The notes under the pieces are model-generated. The model did no database searches. It was not told where the DNA came from and saw only the letters and a list, made by a program, of their open reading frames with translations. Made by a program: the position numbers and the translations under genes. Shown here piece by piece: positions 9,960 through 21,779 of a stretch of 64,000 nucleotides of DNA. How positions within the stretch are numbered: the stretch's first letter is position 1; every line of letters begins with the position of its first letter. The DNA is from Mauremys mutica (taxonomy: Eukaryota > Chordata > Testudines > Geoemydidae), in assembly GCF_020497125.1 (NCBI RefSeq), contig NC_059079.1, positions 51,223,114 to 51,287,113 on the forward strand. Direction: 5' to 3'.

Positions 9960-10560
9960 ATACCAGAGCCCAGGCTCCAGCCAGAGCATGAATGTCCACA
10001 TTGCAATTTCATAGGTCCACAGCCCAAGCCCCGTGAGCCCAAGTCCGCTAACACAGATGAGTCATTGGTGTCTCCCTTTAGGCTGATGCAATTTCCCTTG
10101 CAAAATTTTCACAGGTAGTTATGTTGCAGATGCAAATTCAAGTAGTTGCAAGTTGAGATTCTTTCTTAATATAGGTAAAAATCAGTTAGTTACATGTCCA
10201 AGGACCCAGATTTACAGCTACAGTTCATTTTTCAGGCTCAGATTGTGCATGCAAACAAGCACTTTAAGCCTTTAAGACTCCAGCTGCTTAGATGCTGCAC
10301 TGATGAAGGGCATAGAAGTGGCTAGATAAATTGCATTATCTGTATATTTCTTTGTATTTTCTCCTTTGTATATTCTTCCTAGGAGTTATTCTGGGAACTG
10401 AACACAATTTCAGGGTTCTTTTATACCCGTAACAATGCTATTACCTTGCTAGAGTCACATTTGATCACCCTATATTTACATCCAAGAACTATACTTGTTT
10501 TTGTTGTAATCGCATCTACAATTAGCCCAAAAGTCTTTAATTCATGTTATGCTCTCCAGC
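9960..10560 (+). repeat. Direct repeat, copy 1 (partner 13936-14541)
   Basis: Long matching stretches with the second copy include 'gatgcaaattcaagtagttg', 'ctttaagactccagctgct', 'gggaactgaacacaat', 'taccttgctagagtcacatt' and 'caccctatatttacatccaa', in the same order and orientation. The left ~120 bp also resemble a MITE remnant (gagcccaggctccagcc). Identity is roughly four positions in five by eye. It is either a local duplication or two copies of an old unidentified transposon. Confidence 0.75.
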
Positions 10561-10781
10561 AAAAGGTGATGAACAGCAAGATATTAGTCTCTATTAAGAA
10601 TAATTTTACTAAATACTAATAAAGTAAAAACATTTCAGAAAACAAGGAAGATCTTAGACTCACTCCTCAGAAACAAACTAATTTAGGACTTTTTGTTTAT
10701 TTTAAGGTGGGGAGAAGGACAATTCTAGCAATCTAAGAAAAAGTACAGCAAAAGAATAATATCACAAACAAACAAAACCCT

Positions 10782-11010
10782 TTTCCTAATTAGTATCAGA
10801 GGGGTAGCCGTGTTAGTCTGGTTCTGTAGAAGCAGCAAAGAATCCTGTGGCACCTTATAGACTAACAGACGTTTTGCAGCATGAGCTTTCGTGGGTGAAT
10901 ACCCACTTCTTGCATCTGAAGATGTGGGTTTTCACCCACGAAAGCTCATGCTGCAAAACGTCTGTTAGTCTATAAGGTGCCACAGGATTCTTTGCTGCTT
11001 TCCTAATTAG
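10782..11010. mobile_element. Short PLE hairpin with 12-bp duplication
   Basis: A 12-bp duplication 'tttcctaattag' at 10782-10793 and 10999-11010 flanks an inverted pair of PLE 3' ends. The left arm 10794-10919 begins with the tail 'tatcagaggggtagcc' and the right arm 10930-10998 ends 'ttctttgctgc'. The arms pair over about 70 bp around 'cgaaagctcatgctgcaaaa'. There is no coding sequence. The right arm stops at the same point as the right arm of the PLE at 3947-5434, and only the left arm has the ~34-bp tail, so both copies share one architecture. Confidence 0.85.
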
Positions 11011-11328
11011 AAAGATCATTCCCTGTGTTGATTGCTGACTGGAAAAAAATAAAATTAAAAAACCTAGCAATCAATAAAAATGATTATTTTTTATTTTTTC
11101 AAATATATATTTCCAAGCAGATTAATTTGTTTGCATTCCTAGCCCCTTGGCAACTATAGAAATTGTGTGAACAATGATTGCATCCTAATCCTAACTCTGC
11201 TTTTGGTAATAACATTACATTTCTAAATTCCTGATCTGCTTTATCCACACCATGGCAGTTTTTGCGATTATCCAGGCTCACATAAAATAATCTATATATA
11301 TTAAAAATAACACATATATATATAGTGA

Positions 11329-11514
11329 GAGATATACCTATCTCATAGAACTGGAAGGGACCCTGAAAAGTCATCCAGTCCAGCCCCCTGCCTTCTCTAG
11401 TAGGACCAAGTACTGAATTTGCCCCAGACCCCTAGGTGGCCCCCTAAAGGATTGAACTCACAGCCCTGGGTTTAGCAAGCCAATACTCAAACCACTAAGC
11501 TATCCCTGTCCCCC
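11329..11514 (-). mobile_element. tRNA-derived SINE with CR1-like tail
   Basis: On the - strand it starts near 11514 with a tRNA-like head: A box TAGCTTAGTGG and B box GAGTTCAATCC, separated by tRNA-like spacing. It continues into a CR1-type 3' tail (…GACTTTTCAGGGTCCCTTCCAG…). It ends in 'ctatgagataggtatatctc'. The whole length is close to that of the copy at 34444-34627 (same 3' subtype). It would be transcribed by Pol III and mobilised in trans by CR1 reverse transcriptase, as for turtle SINEs of this design. Confidence 0.85.
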
Positions 11515-11531
11515 TTACTGATCTCAGTCAC

Positions 11532-12599
11532 AGTGTGCAACTAGCAACAAAGAGTCCTGTGGCACCATAGACTAACAGACGTATTGGAGCATGAGCTTTC
11601 GGGGGTGAATACCCACTTCATCAGACACAGGTGGTGGAAATTTCCAGAGACAGGTATAAATATGCAAGCAAGAATCAGTATAGAGATAACGAGGTTAGTT
11701 CAATCAGGGAGGATGAGGCCCTCTTCTAGCAGTTGAGGTGTGAACACCAAGGGAGGAGAAACTGCTTTTGTAGTTGGCTAGCCATTCACAGTCTTTGTTT
11801 AATCCTGAGCCGATGGTGTCAAATTTGCAAATGAACTGAAGTTCATCAGTTTCTCTTTGGAGTCTGGTCCTGAAGTTTTTTTTGCTGCAGGATGGCTACC
11901 TTTAAATCTGCTATTGCGTGTCCAGGGAGGTTGAAGTGTTCTCCTACAGGTTTTTGTAAATTGACATTCCTAATATCTGACTTGTGTCCATTTATCCTTT
12001 TACGGAGGGATTGTGTAGTTTGGCCGATGTACATAGCAGAGGGGCATTGCTGGCACATGATGGCGTATATTACATTGGTGGACATGCAGGTGAATGAACC
12101 GGTGGTGTTGTGGCTGATCTGGCTGGGGCCTGTGATGGTGTCGCTGGTGTAAATACGTGGGCAGAGTTGGCATCAAGTTTTGTTGCATAGATTGGTTCCT
12201 GAGTTAGAGTTACTATGGTGCGGTGTGTGATTGCTGGTGAGAATATGCTTAAGGTTGGCGGGTTGTCTGTGGGTGAGGACTGGCCTGCCTCCCAAGGCCT
12301 GTGAAAGTGAGGGATCATTGCCCAGGATGGGTTGTAGATCACTGATAATGCATTGGAGAGATTTTAGCTGAGGACTGTAGGTGATGGCCGGTGGAGTTCT
12401 GTTGGTTTCTTTCTTGGGCTTGTCTTGCAGCAGGAGGCTTCTGGGTACACGTCTGGCTCTTTTGATTTGTTTCCTTATTTCCTCATGTAGGTATCGTAGT
12501 TTTGAGAATGCTTGGTGAAGATCTTGTAGGTGTTGGTCTCTGTCTGAGGGGTTGGAGCAAATGCAGTTATATCTCAGCACTTGGCTGTAGTGTGCAACT
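11532..12599 (-). mobile_element. 5'-truncated Penelope-like element with 11-bp duplication
   Basis: A perfect 11-bp duplication 'agtgtgcaact' at 11532-11542 and 12589-12599 flanks a single - strand insertion (11543-12588). The 3' end on + reads 'agcaacaaagagtcctgtgg', the short terminus without the ~34-bp tail. The 5' end is an abrupt truncation inside the RT C-terminal region. Compared with the inverted copy at 3947-5434 the coding order is complete here: RT tail, linker, GIY-YIG, C-terminus. Confidence 0.9.
11846..12588 (-). pseudogene. PLE RT C-terminus plus GIY-YIG domain, broken
   Basis: On the - strand, one reading frame runs from the truncation at 12588 through ALRYNC-like RT tail, KKETNRTPPAITYSP, GGRPVL and a linker to CNKT. 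A TGA stop follows at 12175-12173, where the sister copy at 4681-5259 has CGA, a change expected from CpG decay. The same frame then continues through VIYAIMCQQCP, MYIGQT, LRKRINGHKSDIRN and GEHFN. A shift at an A-homopolymer (+ strand t-run 11875-11883) then derails the frame into DQTPKRN and a stop at 11846. GIY-YIG nuclease fused to PLE RT is the known family arrangement. It is dead through at least one nonsense and one frameshift mutation. Confidence 0.8.
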
Positions 12600-12873
12600 G
12601 TCATTTATTAAATAATTGCTTCATTCCATCTGAATTTACATTTTGCCTTGGGGCCAATAGAGTTGTCATTCTAAGAAACAATGCACTCTTTAAGGAATCT
12701 GTCACAGGTACAGAAAGCAGAACAACAGATGGAAGGCAAAGATAGTAACTTTTGGACACATTTACAATTATGTAGCACAGAAAGCTTCTAAGAATTATTT
12801 GCAACTAAAATTATTCCCAAAAAATGTCTTACACAATTCTAATGAATGTAAGTAAGTAATATAAAAACAAAAT

Positions 12874-12990
12874 ATAGAATCATAGATATTAATCACAGAA
12901 ATGTAGGGCTGGAAGGGACCTTAAGAGGTCATCTAATTTTTTTCCTCCAATACCTAACCTAAATCTCCTATGCTTGGAATGTTTCTATTT
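12874..12990 (-). mobile_element. CR1 3'-end fragment
   Basis: 'atagaatcatag' followed by 'gggctggaagggacctta' and 'gaggtcatcta' is the reversed CR1 terminus (TGATTCTATGAT on -). The body beyond about 12990 is not recognisable. Confidence 0.75.
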
Positions 12991-13935
12991 TATATTTTAG
13001 ATGTTCTATTTGTAAGGGTGAAACTGAGCTTTTTGGCTGCTTCGATCTGAAATCGGGCTAAAAAATCAGTGGGTTCTATATGAGATTCACTCTGAAATTT
13101 TGTTTGAACTCTCCCCAAAGGGAGTCATAGGGTCCAAAACATCATACATAGAACATACAATGACCATATGAACTACCCTGCAAACTGAATCCATAAAGTG
13201 TGTTCAGATGAACTCAGAGTCAGAAAACTTGTGCACATGTCAAATTGTATTTTATCACTGCAGTGCTATTGACTATACAAGAAAAATCCATATGGCAAAG
13301 AGTCAGGGAGTCTCCTGAGAAAGATTTGTTTATGCTTTTCTGGGACAAGCAGAACAGAAACATATTATTTTAAAAAGAAGGTTATTCTATCAAGTTCTGC
13401 ATCTATTTCAAGGGGATAGGTTCTCTCTTGAGTCACAAGGATATTGTCATTTCATCTCACACTAGCAGTATTAAAAGCTATCACTTGGGAATAAGACCAC
13501 TTTTGCCAACTTTTGGCCCTATTACTCCAATGTGATCTTCAGGGATGGTTAGAGGATCCATTCAGAGCCCCACTGAAGTCAATAGGTTACTGCATGAACA
13601 GCTCATAAAGCAGCATGGACCTTCTAGGCCACTGAAAAATGGTAGGGTTTAGGTTAAGAAACAATGTTTTTTGCTCTTTGAGCTCTGTGCCTTTCTAGTA
13701 AAAACACCAATCATTTCTCATGTCATTATAGGAGCCAGACAAGCATTACTTTCAGATTATGATTGATCATATCTATAATGCCAGCTTCCATTTGGTTATA
13801 AATACATGATACTTTTTAAAAAAAAGTTTTAAACAATAGTTTTAGGGGTTCTCCCCTTTTAAGTACCCCAATTTTTAAACCACACAACATTTAAAACATT
13901 TTGTAAATCCAAAAAATTGAAACAAATGTTAAAAG
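12991..13935. other. No recognisable feature
   Basis: AT-rich unique-looking sequence. It contains one 'cactgaagtcaatagg' motif at 13571. Confidence 0.45.
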
Positions 13936-14541
13936 GTTCACAAAGCTCCAGCCTGGGCCCAAATTTTATAGCCCTGCAAGTCCAAGTTGGCTTTTTTTTA
14001 TTGCACTGTAGCCAGCCATACCCTGAGTCTCTTCCTACTATGAACCAAGTTTCCAGAAAAAAACTGTCCCCACCTTTTAGGCTTATGCAATTTGCCCTTG
14101 CAAAATATGCATAGGTAGTTACGATATAGATGCAAATTCAAGTAGTTGCAAGTTGCAATTCTTTCTTAACATGGGTGAAAACCAGGTATGTCCAAATACC
14201 CAGATTTACAGCTTCATTTTTCAGGCTCAAATTGCATCTGCAAATAATCATTTTAATCCTTTAAGACTCCAGCTGCTCAGATGCTCCACTGATGAAGGTC
14301 ATACAAGTGGCTAGATAAACTGTGCTATCTGTATATTGCTTTTTGTATTTTCTCCTCTTTTCTATATCCTTCCTAAGAATTACTCTGGGAACTGAACACA
14401 ATGTGCAGGATTCTTTCTTATCTGTAATAATGCTATTACCTTGCTAGAGTCACATTTGATCACCCTATATTTACATCCAAGAACAATACTTGTCTTTGTT
14501 GGACAAGCAGCCAAAGTCTCTCTCTCAGTTTATGCTCTGCA
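13936..14541 (+). repeat. Direct repeat, copy 2 (partner 9960-10560)
   Basis: Matches copy 1 in order and orientation from about 'ccagcctgggccc' to 'atgctctgcag', with an extra ~60 bp including a t-run near 13990. The best-matching core is 14075-14500. See copy 1 for shared words. Confidence 0.75.
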
Positions 14542-14820
14542 GATTGGGGTGTGCCCTTGACTTTTGCATAGGATATTTATTCTCTTATCCTTGGTAAAGT
14601 CCATACATTTGTTAAGTATTGACTCATTTCACTGAATGCTATCATCTTACCAGGTCACTCTGCAGTTTGAGCACTGGAGCTCTCTAATAGTGTGTTAAAC
14701 ATGTCCTGACACACTAAATTGACTCATTTATCTTCTGTGAACTTTTTCTATGGCTTACAAGTTTCAATGCTGAGTGATCCTAACATGTAAATGAAAACGA
14801 ATAAAAGAAAAGCATCAAAA

Positions 14821-15112
14821 TAAGGACACTTTAAAATTCAGATCGATATAGCTACTTCATGCAGGGATGTGAAAAATTCACGTCTTTGATTTCTGTAGCT
14901 ATACAAACCCAACCCGAGGTGTAGAGGCATCTAGATTGATGGAAGAATGCTTCCTGTGACCTAACTAGCACCACTCGGGGAGGTGAATTACCTACCGTGA
15001 CAGAAAAAAACCTTTGTCACTGTAGGAAGCATCTATGCTACAGCACGACAGTGGCATAGCTACAGGGCCGTAGCTGTGCCACTGTAGCATCCATCATATA
15101 GACGCAGCCTAA
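14821..15112. mobile_element. Harbinger-type MITE, TAA duplication
   Basis: 3-bp TAA at 14821-14823 and 15110-15112 flanks a 286-bp unit starting GGACACTTT and ending GACGCAGCC. Internal inverted pairs include 'ggcatagctaca' with 'tgtagctgtgcc'. TTA/TAA target duplication and GG...CC ends fit PIF/Harbinger. It has no coding capacity. Confidence 0.7.
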
Positions 15113-18100
15113 ATGTTTTACAATATGTTATATGGAACAATTTAACTATTTTTGCACAGCTTACCATCAACAGCAATTTTAGAGACTGGATTTAGAATTT
15201 TTAAGGCAGAGAGAAAAATATTTATTACTTAATAAAGATGGGGAAACACCATATTTTAGGAGAAACAAATATTTTTTTTCTTTCTAAATATTCATTATTT
15301 ATATATATACATGGGAAATTCTAGAAGTCTCCAAGCAGGATCTGGGCCCCGTTGTGTTAGATACTGTACACACAGAGCAAGAGAAAGAAAGATACCATAC
15401 AAGCAAACTGTTACAGGTCCAAGCACGATGGCTGCCATTTTGTCTGACACCAGGAATCTCCATAGCTAGAAGCATGAGTGTCTACAATTTGAACTTAATA
15501 GCCAGGCTCTCCAGCTCAGTCCTGTAACAGACTCACCATCATCTGTGGACAGGACTCAGGGAGATACACATAACGCAAATCAATCCATGTGTTAGATAAG
15601 TCTTCGTTACTTTCAAAAACATCATTAATGATCCCCTCTAGCCCTGCCTTTCTTCATTCTCTAGCGGTGCCAGTTAGCCTATTCCACCACTGCTGTCCAA
15701 ATGTACAACTATTATTCCACTCTGCTAAGCACAGAAATGGATGTAAAAGATAGAGGAAAAAGAAGAGATGTGGATGTCACCAGTGTAATTGTAGTGGGAT
15801 GGCTTCTGCTGCCCTTTCAGTCCATATGGTACAGCCACTCTCCCGTCCACCTGCCTCCCCATAGAACTTGGGAGGATAATGAAAGGTTCCAATTTCTTCT
15901 GGGGCTACCTGTTGATGGAATTGTGAACTGGCATGGTCTCTTCTACTTTCAACTAGGGCATAGTTGATAAAATAATCTAATCTGGTCTAAACAAACAACA
16001 CTGCTCTTATTTAATATCTGCATATATCAAAATGATGGGCTCCAGAGCAAAAAAAGTAGTACATTTTATGGTAATTTCCACATGCAACAACAGGCATTGA
16101 AACACCAGTTCAATAGATGTGGCATTATGTGAATGTATAAATATTCTATGACATTTCAACATGCCATTTTCTCCATATCACTATGCACCATGAGATTGAT
16201 TCAAAGCTCATGCAAGTAAAATAAAATAAAATGGCCTATACATCTTCCTTCCTGCACAGGAACAAGAAGGAAACAGGGATGAGTGTGATAATTATGGTTC
16301 CTGTTATACTCTGAGACAGCAGAGCTATATGCTTTTCTGTTTTCATAAAAAGGCAGCAATCTAACCCTTATAGGTAATTATTTAGCAGACAGGAATGGAG
16401 AGCTTATATTGCGCCATGTTCCATTTAATAAAAGCAGTATTTCTCTTTAAGGATGATTTTAGTTTGCAAATAGCTATTTAATTTTTCTTTCCCAAATACT
16501 GAAAACGATCAAACCACATAGTGGGCTAATTTGTAATATTATGAGACTATAAAGCTTCTATTTTTAAGAGCCTCTTGTTAAAAAATGGCCAAATTAATGT
16601 TTTTGAAATTTACTTTTTTAAAAAAAAAGGTCTCAAAGAGTCGTGTCTTAAATTCCAACTTTCAATCTTGATAGAAACCAATACAAAAAAAATACAGTGG
16701 CTATGAAGAATTGTCCCAAATTGACTATACAGACAGAAAATAAGTATTAAAAGCGCACACACACAATTGGGCCTCCACTTTTGAATTAAGGTCATTGTGC
16801 TCCACAAATGAATGCTGCTGTTTGATGTTTATTGTTTTATTTTCTTGAACGTTAAGGTATTGAAAAGGATCTAAGTCCCAGGCTTGTATAAAAGATCTCT
16901 TTACTCGTACGTTGTCCACACCCTTCTACTCGTCATCATTGCCTCAAAGCACTGTGCATTCCACACTCCATGTATTTCAATCCTTGGTTCATTTTCATGT
17001 TCCAAAATGCAGCTGCTAAAGTCAAACATAATTGATTTCTATGCAAATTATGTTTTGGTGTGTGGGAAAGGGGACAAGGGCAGGACAACTGGCCCAGGCC
17101 TGTAAACTCATAGACGTGTGTTTAAGATTTTATAAAGTCAATAGGACTACTCACATGCTGAGAGGTAAGCATATGTGTAAGTAAATGCATGGCCTTAAAT
17201 CATAAGTGTCTGATCTTCTTTGAGTATAAAATAGATTTCAACCCAGGGGGACTGATAGATTACCATGTTTTGAATCATTAGGCTCTCACTGATGTGTCAA
17301 TTCATTTGGTAACGTTTTCAAAGATCAAAATGATCTGGGCTCTGTGGCCCAGAGAGAAACACAGGGAACCTTGGTGTGGAGAGAAAGTTGATATCCAGGA
17401 TTCTTATAAAGAAGATATCTGACTACTCAGTAGTATACCTATTAGAACAATGTGCTGGGGAGAGGGGGTTCCCAAAGGAGGTAGTGTCATAGAACAGCTG
17501 CTGCATGTGGTGTTTGTTTTTGCTTTGCTTGGGGCACAGATTGTAGAAATGCAGCACACACCCAGGCATGAGGCATTCCAGTTTCATAAATCATTCATTT
17601 GAACAGATGTTATTTGTTCGCTCATATTCTAGGAATATTTTCTTGATGAGGTAGCAACTGGCAAATGCTCCCCGACTCTGTTTCACTTAGGTTTACAGAC
17701 AATTTGCTACCTGTTACCTGACAAGAAGCAGCTCAACAAAGCAAATTAGAGAGTTTATACATTTTGTTGCAATCTGATTTTCTTTAAGACCCAGCAGGTT
17801 TTTGACAAATATATCTATTTTGAATAAAGCCCCCCTGGTTACAGTGTTGGTTCTTCCACTGGAGCATCTAGGAAACTGCTCCACTTGAAAGAGAAAAAAA
17901 AATGTCAGAGTAAAATAAATGTTCCATCATCCCTATTCTACGCACCACTTGCAGCTGTGAATTTAATGGAATTGCTCTTCCACAGGAACATATCACCCAT
18001 TTGGAGGCAACTGATCCAGTACCCAGACTGCATTACACATGCCCCAATAAAGAACTCCTTTGAAAGGCAGATGCCCTTTCTGAAATCCTTGAACTAATCC

Positions 18101-19058
18101 AAGACTGCCCTAGGTAAAAGCCTGAACAAAGCCCATTGAAGTCATTGGAAAGTCATTACCAATTCCAGTTCATGTTTGTGTGCATTTCCACCCAAGTACT
18201 AAGGAGGCAATGCAATTTTAAAGGTCTGCCCCACTTCATTGTTCTTTCACATATCGCTTTTTTGAAGACAATAAATAAGTAAATTGCATAGATTAGCTCT
18301 TCAGGATGTCACACTTTTATATATGTAAATTATGCAGCAATGGCTAGAACTTTTGGTCTGGGAATGAATATGCATAATAAATATTTGAAGATTTGTTTTT
18401 ATGAACAGTGATTAGAATTGAGATACAGCATTTTCTAATCATTAAAGAATGTTAACTTTTTCATATTTAAACAGTGGGTTTGAGGAGTTGAATATAATAG
18501 AACAAGAAGGACAAGAAGGAAGTCTTCACACTCATTTCCATGCTTTGTGATCCTTCATATACATCAGGCGTACAAAAGAATTGCATTTGGGACAGTTCAC
18601 TAACCTTGAAATTAGGGTTCTATATTACAAGAGATTGGGTTTCATTTCCAGACTGAACTTCACCTTCTGAGTTGCCAAGTTAGGTGAGGCACAGCTTCTG
18701 CAGCACTTGTGCTCCCATGCAGCTAGGATGGATACGCTCATGTTGCTTTTAAGAGACCCTTGTGGCTGGGAGTTGGAATGCCAGTCATTATTTTCCTTTT
18801 TCCAGCCCTCTCAAGTTGGAAAATGGAGTCATGCATGGAGATGAGGACTAAACTCAGAGGGGAAAACAATACATAAGTGCATGGGGGGTCCTCCAGGGCA
18901 CTGAATTGGCCTAATATGTATGTTCTCTCTTTGAGACGTAGGGCTGGTAGTCACATTGGCTATAAACTGATCAGCGATTCTCCTGTGAAGATTCTAGCGA
19001 GGTGCTTTTACACCTCAGTTATTCAGAGCTTTTTAAATCAAACACACTATATTAAGAT
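15113..19058. other. Repeat-poor stretch, no gene recognised
   Basis: Nearly 4 kb of AT-rich sequence with only short frames. A weak SINE/LINE-tail fragment ('ggatctgggccccgttgtgt') lies at about 15339-15395. Degenerate copies of the 'cattgaagtcattgg' motif occur near 17133 and 18132. There are no splice-bounded conserved-looking exons that I can defend. Confidence 0.45.
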
Positions 19059-19338
19059 ACATGAGACTGGGGCGGCTCTAGGAATTCTGCCGCCCCAAGC
19101 ACGGCAGGCAGGCTGCCTTCCGCGGCTTGCCTGCGGAGGGTCCACTGGTCCTGCAGCTTCGGCAGACCTCCCACAGGCACGCCTGCGGGAGGTCCGCCGA
19201 AGCCCCGGGACCAGCGGACCCTCCACAGGCAAGCTGCCGAGGGCAGCCTGCCTGCCACCCTCGCTGCGCCGGCAAAGCGCCCCCCGTGGCTTGCCAGCAC
19301 TTGGCATGCTGGGGCCTGGAGCCGCCCCTGACATGACA
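19059..19338. mobile_element. hAT-type foldback MITE with 8-bp duplication
   Basis: 'acatgaga' (19059-19066) and 'acatgaca' (19331-19338) form a 7/8 matching 8-bp duplication. The 264-bp element (19067-19330) has inverted ends C-GGGGCGGCTC-AGG. A long GC-rich hairpin fills the interior: 19125-19178 pairs with 19180-19233 (gcttgcctg-ggagggtcc…). 8-bp duplications and CAGGGG-type termini are hAT traits. The long frames across it are artefacts of GC richness. Confidence 0.8.
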
Positions 19339-19479
19339 GCTCGATTGATTATGTCTTCATTATTCAGTTATCCACCACTGACTAAACTTCTCAAGGTCTG
19401 TGAGCATTGTTATATTAATTTGCATGGCATAAATGGGCCTAAAGTGTCAACATGACCCTGTCACTTTTTAAAAACCATT

Positions 19480-19874
19480 TTTAACAAGGTTCAGGATTTG
19501 AGAGACCTCAGCCTGCTTAGTACCGCAGCAAAGAAGGTTAAGGGGTGACTTGACTGTTGTTTACAAATATCTATATGGGGAACAAATATTTAATAATGAG
19601 CTCTTCGATCTAGCAGAGAAAGGTATAACACAGTTCAATGACGGGAAGTTGAAGCTAGACAAATTCAGACTGGAAATAAGATGCAAAGTTTTGAGTGTGA
19701 GAATAGTTAGCCACTGGACCATCACTGACTTTTTTTTATAATCAAGATTGGATGTTTGTTTGTTTTTTCTAAAAGCTACACTCTAGGAATTATTTTGGGA
19801 AATTTCTACGGCCTGTGGTATACAGATCAGACTAGATGATCAAAGTGGTCCCTTCTGGTCTTGTAATCTATGAA
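19480..19874 (+). mobile_element. CR1-like LINE 3' end
   Basis: The frame at 19550-19741 carries the typical C-terminal LINE pattern (…TVVYKYLYG…, …LDKFRLEIR…). A 3' UTR containing 'ggcctgtggtatacag', 'cagactagatgatca' and 'ggtcccttctggtcttgtaa' follows, ending 'ctatgaa'. The upstream RT is absent, so this is a strongly 5'-truncated + strand copy. Confidence 0.75.
19550..19741 (+). pseudogene. C-terminal end of CR1-like RT ORF
   Basis: 63 codons resembling the extreme C-terminal region of CR1-type ORF2 proteins (…DLxxVYKYL…, …FRLEIRxxxxSVRIVxHW…). The catalytic RT domain lies upstream in intact elements and is missing here. The stop after 'ITDFFL' is probably secondary, as families usually continue a little further. 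Confidence 0.55.
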
Positions 19875-21779
19875 AAAACATTAAAATATATTATTTAACC
19901 TTTTATTAAAGATGCGTAAAATGAAAGAAAAACAGTTAATATTTTATATTTCAAATGTTTTAAATAAGGCTTTCACTTTAACAACACCGTTTGTTCCCTT
20001 TGGCTGTAGAGAGTCTTTAAAAGGAAAAAAAATCCCCTTAGATGTTAATTGTCCTTTTGCAGCATAAGATTAAAAATTAGTTGAGATTGTCTGGAACTGG
20101 CAAAAATGGAAAATGCAACTTCTGTTTCTAGTGTTTACTTTTACTTGCATTCTCACTGCTGGCGAAACACTGGCATCACATAATCTTATTAGCCACTGCA
20201 CTGAGAGACCTGGCAAACTTGTGCCAGTACCAGGCTATGTAAGGGCATTGTTTTTAGCTGCCTCTCAGGTCACAGGCTTACGTAAGTGTTTTGCAAAATG
20301 TACAGTCTTGGCTGGCTAAGCTAAACTCTTACTAAACAGAAGGCAAAGGCAGAAGGATAGAAAAGAGAAAAAAATAAGGTGAAGAAGGAAAAGAATGCAC
20401 AAGAGGGTGAGGGGAGATGAGAAAGTCTCACATACTTGGTGGTATTTGAGATTTAGCAGGAAAGGGTTCAGATGGCGAGCTCAATGAGCTCCCACTCTCC
20501 TCCTGGCCTGAATTTCTCAGGATTATGACAAAGGTGGTCCAACAGTGTTATGGTAGATTCCAGGCTACCAGGAAAGGTTGAAGGTAGCAGTCATGATGGT
20601 ACAGCTCTCTGCAGTGGCCGTTGGTAGGCAGTTGTTTCTTCTAATTTTCCCCAAAAAGTCTTTTAAGCACCCTAAAATAGAGTGACAGGTGGAATAGCCC
20701 ATCCCCTTATTATTTCCAACCCCCTCCCCAATTAAGCCTAATTTCTGGCACACCGATTTTGGCCCACTGATTTCCAGTCTGACAATTTTCTTGTTTACCA
20801 AGCATAATCTCACCACAGTCCTGGAGTCATATCTGTTAGCCTCTTTGTTTGTAAAAATTACATCTTTTTTCCCTTTTGCACCTTTTTCCATCAATATGTG
20901 TTGTTAAAGGTTGTTGTGACATTTTATGAGCTTTCACTCACTTTTCAGAATTGAGCTCTCCAGTAGGGTAAATTTGTAGACTCAATTATCACAACAGCAT
21001 TCATTGCTCTCATTGCAAAAACTGGAATGAAAAATCTTTGGTTGTTTCAATGTGAAGTCAGGAGAGGATATCCCTATTATTCTGTGGATATTAGGTATCC
21101 AAATTATAATAGGTTCTGATTGCTTCCATGGAAACAACTGGCATTTCTTAGCATTACAGTATTGATAGGTATCCTGAAAACAGACGGGGGGATAATAGAG
21201 CCATACTGGGTTATCCTGATGTAACTGAAATTTTGGTATGGCCCTAAGCGCCAGTGTTCACATCCTATACACTACTGCAATTATATCTGTACAAAATATG
21301 CCTTATAAGGTATTATATGAAAGCTAATAACATGCTGGTTATTATAGTTGGAAAATGCATGTGTTAATATTATATATGAATTTATGAATTCCATCTGTAT
21401 GGCATTACTAGAACATGTTTAAGACCAGGCAGCCTAGCCAAGGTAAAGGTGATACATAGGTCTGTCCTAGACAAAGGAATGTGGGTTTGCCTCAATTTAA
21501 TATTAAACAAAGCTATCAAGCTAAAGCAGTGGGGATCATCCTCTTGCTGAATTTAAGAGACTGAGATTGAACATGACTTCTGCACCCCAGAGACACAAGA
21601 GACTGAATCCTTCCTGAATTATAAGGAACAGAAAGAGACTCCATCTTAATCCTTCACATAGGAGACAAAACACACAATTTTTAATCTCTAATGGGTCATG
21701 GCCATGCTGGCCACTAAAGAGCTGGAAAGGAGACTGAGTAAAATAAACCAACTTAAACAAAAATACTATATCTTGCTAG
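19875..21779. other. No recognisable feature
   Basis: AT-rich unique-looking sequence with short frames only. Confidence 0.45.

Noticed and set aside
15409..15531. Possible tiny element with tgttaca/tgtaaca inverted ends
   Set aside because: Only 7-bp ends, no target duplication and no related copy in the window.
18877..19455. 192-codon + frame
   Set aside because: It spans the GC-rich hAT foldback MITE and its flanks. Equally long frames exist on both strands there, and no domain is seen.
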